This document shows, piece by piece, positions 33,101-35,506 of a stretch of DNA of 35,506 nucleotides. The first letter of the stretch is position 1. Each line of letters begins with the position of its first letter. The position numbers were made by a program, and so were the translations under genes. This stretch comes from Candidatus Endomicrobium neocapritermitis (GTDB lineage: Bacteria; Elusimicrobiota; Endomicrobiia; Endomicrobiales; Endomicrobiaceae): the NCBI GenBank assembly GCA_009778325.1, contig WRJZ01000026.1, positions 1 through 35,506 on the forward strand, given 5' to 3'. The notes beneath the pieces are model-generated. The model was not told the DNA's origin. It saw nothing but the letters and a program-made list of their open reading frames with translations, and searched no databases.

Positions 33101-35506
33101 TTGAACAAAAGCAATCGTATATCTGTTAACGGCTTCTGTATTTTTATCTAATTTCACGTATATTCGGTTTAGTTTTTTGAAATCATTATAGTTGAATCTA
33201 ATAATATATTTTCCTGAAAACACTTTTTGTAAAAATTCTTTGTCATAGTCCAATATTTGTTCAAATTGCTCGCCTGAAATTTGAAGACTGTAAGTTATAA
33301 AATTAATTGTTTCTTGGTTAACGGCTGATTCCCCTAAAACCGAATATATTATTTTTAATTTCTCAAAACCGTCATTGTCTAAATTTTTAATGTAGCATTT
33401 TTTGGAAAGCAGTATTTCATACAGCTTTGATTTTTCATTTGACGCGATTAATGAACTTACCCGCCACCCCAGCTTTATAATAATTGCGATATAAGTATCA
33501 TAAACATCGTATAGAAAATTCACCGCTTTTCCGATATTGGAATCGGAAACCGAAAACTCCAATCTCCAAATAGCCGGCGACTCTTCTTTTTCTACATTTT
33601 CTTTGGATATTTTTACTATCTTTCCGCTTCCGCCGCTTATCAACAATTCTACAATATCGCCTGCTTTGAGCTCATTTGCTTTAACTTTTTCGTGTTTTAA
33701 TAAATTAATGTGGTTATCTAAAAAATTAACTCTCATACTCGGCACAAGAACCTTGCTTACTACGTATATTTTCCCCGCAGTTTTCGCTATTAGAGAAGCT
33801 AAATTATTACCGCCAATTTTAATTTCCTTCCGTTGTTTGGCGCCATTCACATTTATTATTTCATATATTGTTATTTCTTTATACTCCCAAATAGCTTCAG
33901 AGCTTTCATCTTCTACATTTTTGAGGGATACTCTTACTACCTTTCCGCTTCCGCCCTCTACCAGCAATTCTACAGTATCACCTGCTTTGAGCTCTCCTGT
34001 TTTAACTTTTTTGTGTTGTAATAAATTAATGCTGTTATCTAAAAATTTAACTTGCATAACCGGCATAAGAACCTTGGGTACGACGTATCTTTTTCCAGCA
34101 GCTTTCGCTATTAGTGAACCTAAAGCCTTTTGATGTCCAATCCAAATTTTCTTACGACCGTATTTAGTTATTTCATATACCATTATTCCTTTATACTCCC
34201 AAATAGCTGCAGAGTTTTCATCTTCTACCTTTTTTGGGGATATTCTTATTACCTTTCCGCCCTCTACCAACAATTCTACAATATCACCTGCTTTGAGTTC
34301 TCCTGTTTTAACTTTTTCATTTGTTGCTAAATTAACAACTCTGTTACCTAAAAATTTAACTTGCATTCTCGATTTAAGAACTCTGGGCACGACGTAGCTT
34401 ATCCCCTTATTTTCCGCTATAAGCGAAGCTAAATCCTTTTGAGCAATCTTAATTTCCTTCCGTTGTTTGACGCCGTTCACATTTATTATTTCATATATTG
34501 TTATTTCATTTATATTGTCATCAGCTATATTGCCTATCGAAGAAACGGGCATGTTTTCCAATATGCCGTATCTTACAAGCGCGTTATATACAGTGTGTGC
34601 AATAATAGAATATATTACGTTGTATCCCTCAACAGAAAATGCTTCAAATAAAATCCCCAACATCGGAACTGCCGGAATAAACATACACACCGTGTATAGC
34701 ACTGTCATTATGCCAAGCTTTGCCAAATCTTTCGATGTTAACTTTTTGTTAAATACTTTATGCAGCGCGACAAACAATATGCCGCTTATTGCCAAAGATA
34801 ACACCGGATTTATTGAAAATGACGCAACTATCATTACTGGCAGCAAGCCTCTGAATATAATCTCTTCCCACAACGGCGCGATAAGCACAGTATATACTTT
34901 ATAAACCATACTGTCTTTGTTTTTGAAAAAATCGTCTAGCAGTGAGGCAGGTTTAAACTTTTTTTCTGCATTTTGCCGCGTATGCGGCCAGATGATTTCT
35001 ATTTTTCCTTTTTTGCTAAACTCGAGTTCTATATCTTTTTCATTTGTTTTTATTTTCACTCTGTTTTCGCTTACTGTTTCTACGCTTATTTTCTCAATGC
35101 CTTTTTTTTCAACAACGTCTTCATTATAGGCTGCCACTATTTTTTCTATTATGTCTTTATAATCTTTTTTAGCATACAGCCTGCTTATGTCTGCCAATGA
35201 CGAAATCAGCTGAGATTTATCTCCTTTCACCAAATATGCTTCTAACGCGTATCCTTCTATATACCCGCCGACTATATCTGCTTTTCTTTGCTCGTTAAAC
35301 AATCTTTCGTACTTTTCTTCCGCCTCTTTTATTCCTCCGCTTATCTTGGGCGTAAGCGTTATTACGCCTAAGCCTTTTGAAATCAGCATTTCTTTTACTT
35401 CTTCGGTATGAAATCCTCCGGTTATTGCTATGGAGATATTTTTGCCTGGTTCAGAAGACAGCATATCTCCTCGGCCATACCTCTCACGGACGCCCATGGG
35501 GGGGGG
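30116..35506 (-). CDS. Giant membrane protein with CPBP protease domain, TGS-like repeats and a 63-residue repeat array (5' truncated)
   Basis: At least 1793 residues; the true N-terminus lies beyond the window, as the frame runs into the terminal G run. Order of parts (numbered from the ATG at 35497): SIAITGGFHTEEV (22-34), the end of the same module found at 467-510 of the neighbouring giant protein; a CPBP (CAAX-protease/Abi) intramembrane metalloprotease domain, about 195-315, with PLWEEIIFRG (E211, E212, R216), FVALH (H246) and AHTVYN (H301, N305); three units of about 105 residues (about 330-645) ending in VKTGELKAGDIVELLVEGG, resembling TGS beta-grasp domains; about twelve 63-residue repeats (about 680-1435); and a unique 358-residue C-terminal domain. 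All CPBP catalytic positions are present, so it may be an active protease. Function unknown. Confidence 0.82.
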   Translation of the reverse strand, partial: PPPMGVRERYGRGDMLSSEPGKNISIAITGGFHTEEVKEMLISKGLGVITLTPKISGGIKEAEEKYERLFNEQRKADIVGGYIEGYALEAYLVKGDKSQLISSLADISRLYAKKDYKDIIEKIVAAYNEDVVEKKGIEKISVETVSENRVKIKTNEKDIELEFSKKGKIEIIWPHTRQNAEKKFKPASLLDDFFKNKDSMVYKVYTVLIAPLWEEIIFRGLLPVMIVASFSINPVLSLAISGILFVALHKVFNKKLTSKDLAKLGIMTVLYTVCMFIPAVPMLGILFEAFSVEGYNVIYSIIAHTVYNALVRYGILENMPVSSIGNIADDNINEITIYEIINVNGVKQRKEIKIAQKDLASLIAENKGISYVVPRVLKSRMQVKFLGNRVVNLATNEKVKTGELKAGDIVELLVEGGKVIRISPKKVEDENSAAIWEYKGIMVYEITKYGRKKIWIGHQKALGSLIAKAAGKRYVVPKVLMPVMQVKFLDNSINLLQHKKVKTGELKAGDTVELLVEGGSGKVVRVSLKNVEDESSEAIWEYKEITIYEIINVNGAKQRKEIKIGGNNLASLIAKTAGKIYVVSKVLVPSMRVNFLDNHINLLKHEKVKANELKAGDIVELLISGGSGKIVKISKENVEKEESPAIWRLEFSVSDSNIGKAVNFLYDVYDTYIAIIIKLGWRVSSLIASNEKSKLYEILLSKKCYIKNLDNDGFEKLKIIYSVLGESAVNQETINFITYSLQISGEQFEQILDYDKEFLQKVFSGKYIIRFNYNDFKKLNRIYVKLDKNTEAVNRYTIAFVQYPQITDEQIETILKYDKELLEELFSGKYDIEKLEYDSFEKLNKIYAESYGNIETVEKEIIALVRYSKTIETVYDESAELNEMPLALDSSYPTIENQPKILEYDEPFFKQVFSGEFDVKDLDKDCLDKLNEIYVRLARNIKTVNEETIKFVQSSKITLAQLREILRYDGRLLKEVFSGKFDIKDLDKDCFKKLNEIYEQLDKNIKVVNRDTINFVKNSKITHAQLEKVLKYDKELLRKVFSGEYGIEKLDSGGFDKLNEIYVKLDRNIEAINKKTIAFVQDSKITDKQFEEILKYDKKLLENAFSEENTIILNYDSLAGLNGIYSNLLDKSLQIIENQLQAILKCDEILLNKLFSGEFDIKDLDSGCFKKLNEIYTQSDKNIEVINKETIAFVQYSKITDKQFEEILKYDKELLTELFSGKFDIKKLDYGSFEKLNEIYAQSDKNIEVINRYTIDFVKNHEIDLTQLKTMLKDNKELLKKVFLEKCTIEDLNYNGFDKLNKIYAKSGENIEVINRYTILFVQYSEITDKQFEEILKYDKELLTELFSGKYNIENLEYYGFEKLKKIYSGLGIEAIDIKTIKFVKSSKITNKQFEKILEYGKELLKEVFSGKYDIENLDYDGFEKLITDISEITAKQSAGTESLETGEEGNLTSSRLKPETFVLDTDFNTEEFYKKAFPNDSAAKNVYFERMLSEIVSGTSDDFLAAALSYDRKLFDHALSEPAFISKIKEAFSKPSYTIYERMQELNVAFSDLPADTELKNFLNTIASPENIGINNFNVAQRNDFLLSSKKYIIEQLNSQLAAQKEKQFHIGDIILFNNADISRNYVLSAYEKSRSLEDFASLAIVYGDAKNAISDKQKSDIKSAASNFIISLDYGILSTDDKIRYALVANTFGIITNSVFDTETADISKMDADTLFIYMAYAGVIGYIDLATKILHEIKQKAPSSANGHKTLLAANALIALMSDFAPVVIGIGKLLPRNTRVEIKQLNILLASA
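31205..33440. repeat. Array of about twelve 190-bp coding repeats in the giant gene
   Basis: Each unit encodes about 63 residues of the pattern KITDKQFEEILKYDKELL, then LFSGKFDIKKLDYGSFEKLN and EIYAQSDKNIEVINRYTI. Two units near 31460-31590 and 31845-31970 are almost identical at the DNA level over more than 100 bases; others are diverged or shortened (units near 32060-32230 and 32760-32940). Pure in-frame expansion, predicted all-helical. Confidence 0.9.
33565..34515. repeat. Three 320-bp coding repeats (TGS-like units) in the giant gene
   Basis: Units at about 34190-34515, 33885-34190 and 33565-33885. The first and third start with nearly the same DNA (encoding ITIYEIINVNG and KQRKEIKI), while the middle unit has YEITKYGRKKIWIG, so copies have been exchanged or duplicated unequally. 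Confidence 0.85.

Noticed and set aside
31205-33440. CRISPR-like regular repeats
   Set aside because: The period is about 190 bp, the repeats are degenerate and fully in one reading frame; they are protein repeats.
1-35506. tRNA or rRNA genes
   Set aside because: I looked for cloverleaf and GGTTCGAAtCC-type signals in the intergenic gaps and saw none; all gaps are shorter than about 190 bases and mostly filled by repeat elements or promoters.

Overview
The window is about 35.5 kb of AT-leaning bacterial chromosome (roughly 40% GC by eye). It is not phage or plasmid: nearly everything is housekeeping or cell-envelope genes, mostly on the minus strand. Two very large exported or membrane multidomain ORFs, many TPR proteins, a lysine-rich DNA-binding-like protein and dispersed palindromic repeats between genes suggest an uncultured or host-associated lineage such as Elusimicrobiota (Endomicrobia-like) or a relative. 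That placement is inference from gene style; no rRNA or tRNA is present to confirm it. The last nine bases are all G, so the window probably ends at or near a contig end.

Layout. 110-6168 (minus): aconitase, a small membrane-anchored protein, the ClpB disaggregase and serine acetyltransferase. 6409-7042 (minus): a two-gene operon of a small helix-turn-helix protein and a duplicated-domain, lysine-rich protein, with a good sigma-70-type promoter and an intrinsic terminator. 7223-10749 (minus): a tight operon of a TPR protein, a three-helix membrane protein, a DEDDh exonuclease and a GT-C-type membrane protein with C-terminal TPRs. 10851-16084 (minus): a beta-CASP metallo-hydrolase with a signal peptide, ArgRS, a nitroreductase and an exported TPR protein. 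16199-18445 (plus): a UvrD/PcrA helicase, divergent from the TPR gene. 18545-18844 (minus): a small one-helix protein. 19007-20999 (plus): a nucleoside-phosphorylase-like protein overlapping a spore-photoproduct-lyase-like radical SAM enzyme. 21110-23553 (minus): proB coupled to a secreted MORN-type repeat protein. 23643-35506 (minus): two giant ORFs, the second cut by the window end.

The strongest unexplained signal is a family of about ten intergenic elements of 95-135 bp. Each has two long inverted arms built from degenerate 7-bp (sometimes 8-bp) tandem units. In the best copies the arms enclose two short perfect hairpins (TTTCGGC-nnn-GCCGAAA and TTTTCGC-nnn-GCGAAAA) joined by a CTATTAATAGG-like linker, and the arms often end in ATTGCCGTT/AACGGCAAT. 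They sit in most of the larger gaps, supply stop codons and last residues to several genes, and one arm is inserted in frame inside a TPR gene.

The second candidate system is the pair of giant ORFs. Both carry the same GGFH-containing module and then diverge: the first has an HEFVH metallopeptidase-like site and a barrel-like C-terminal part; the second has a CPBP intramembrane protease domain, three TGS-like beta-grasp repeats and about twelve 63-residue repeats. No stretch longer than about 300 bases lacks a gene.
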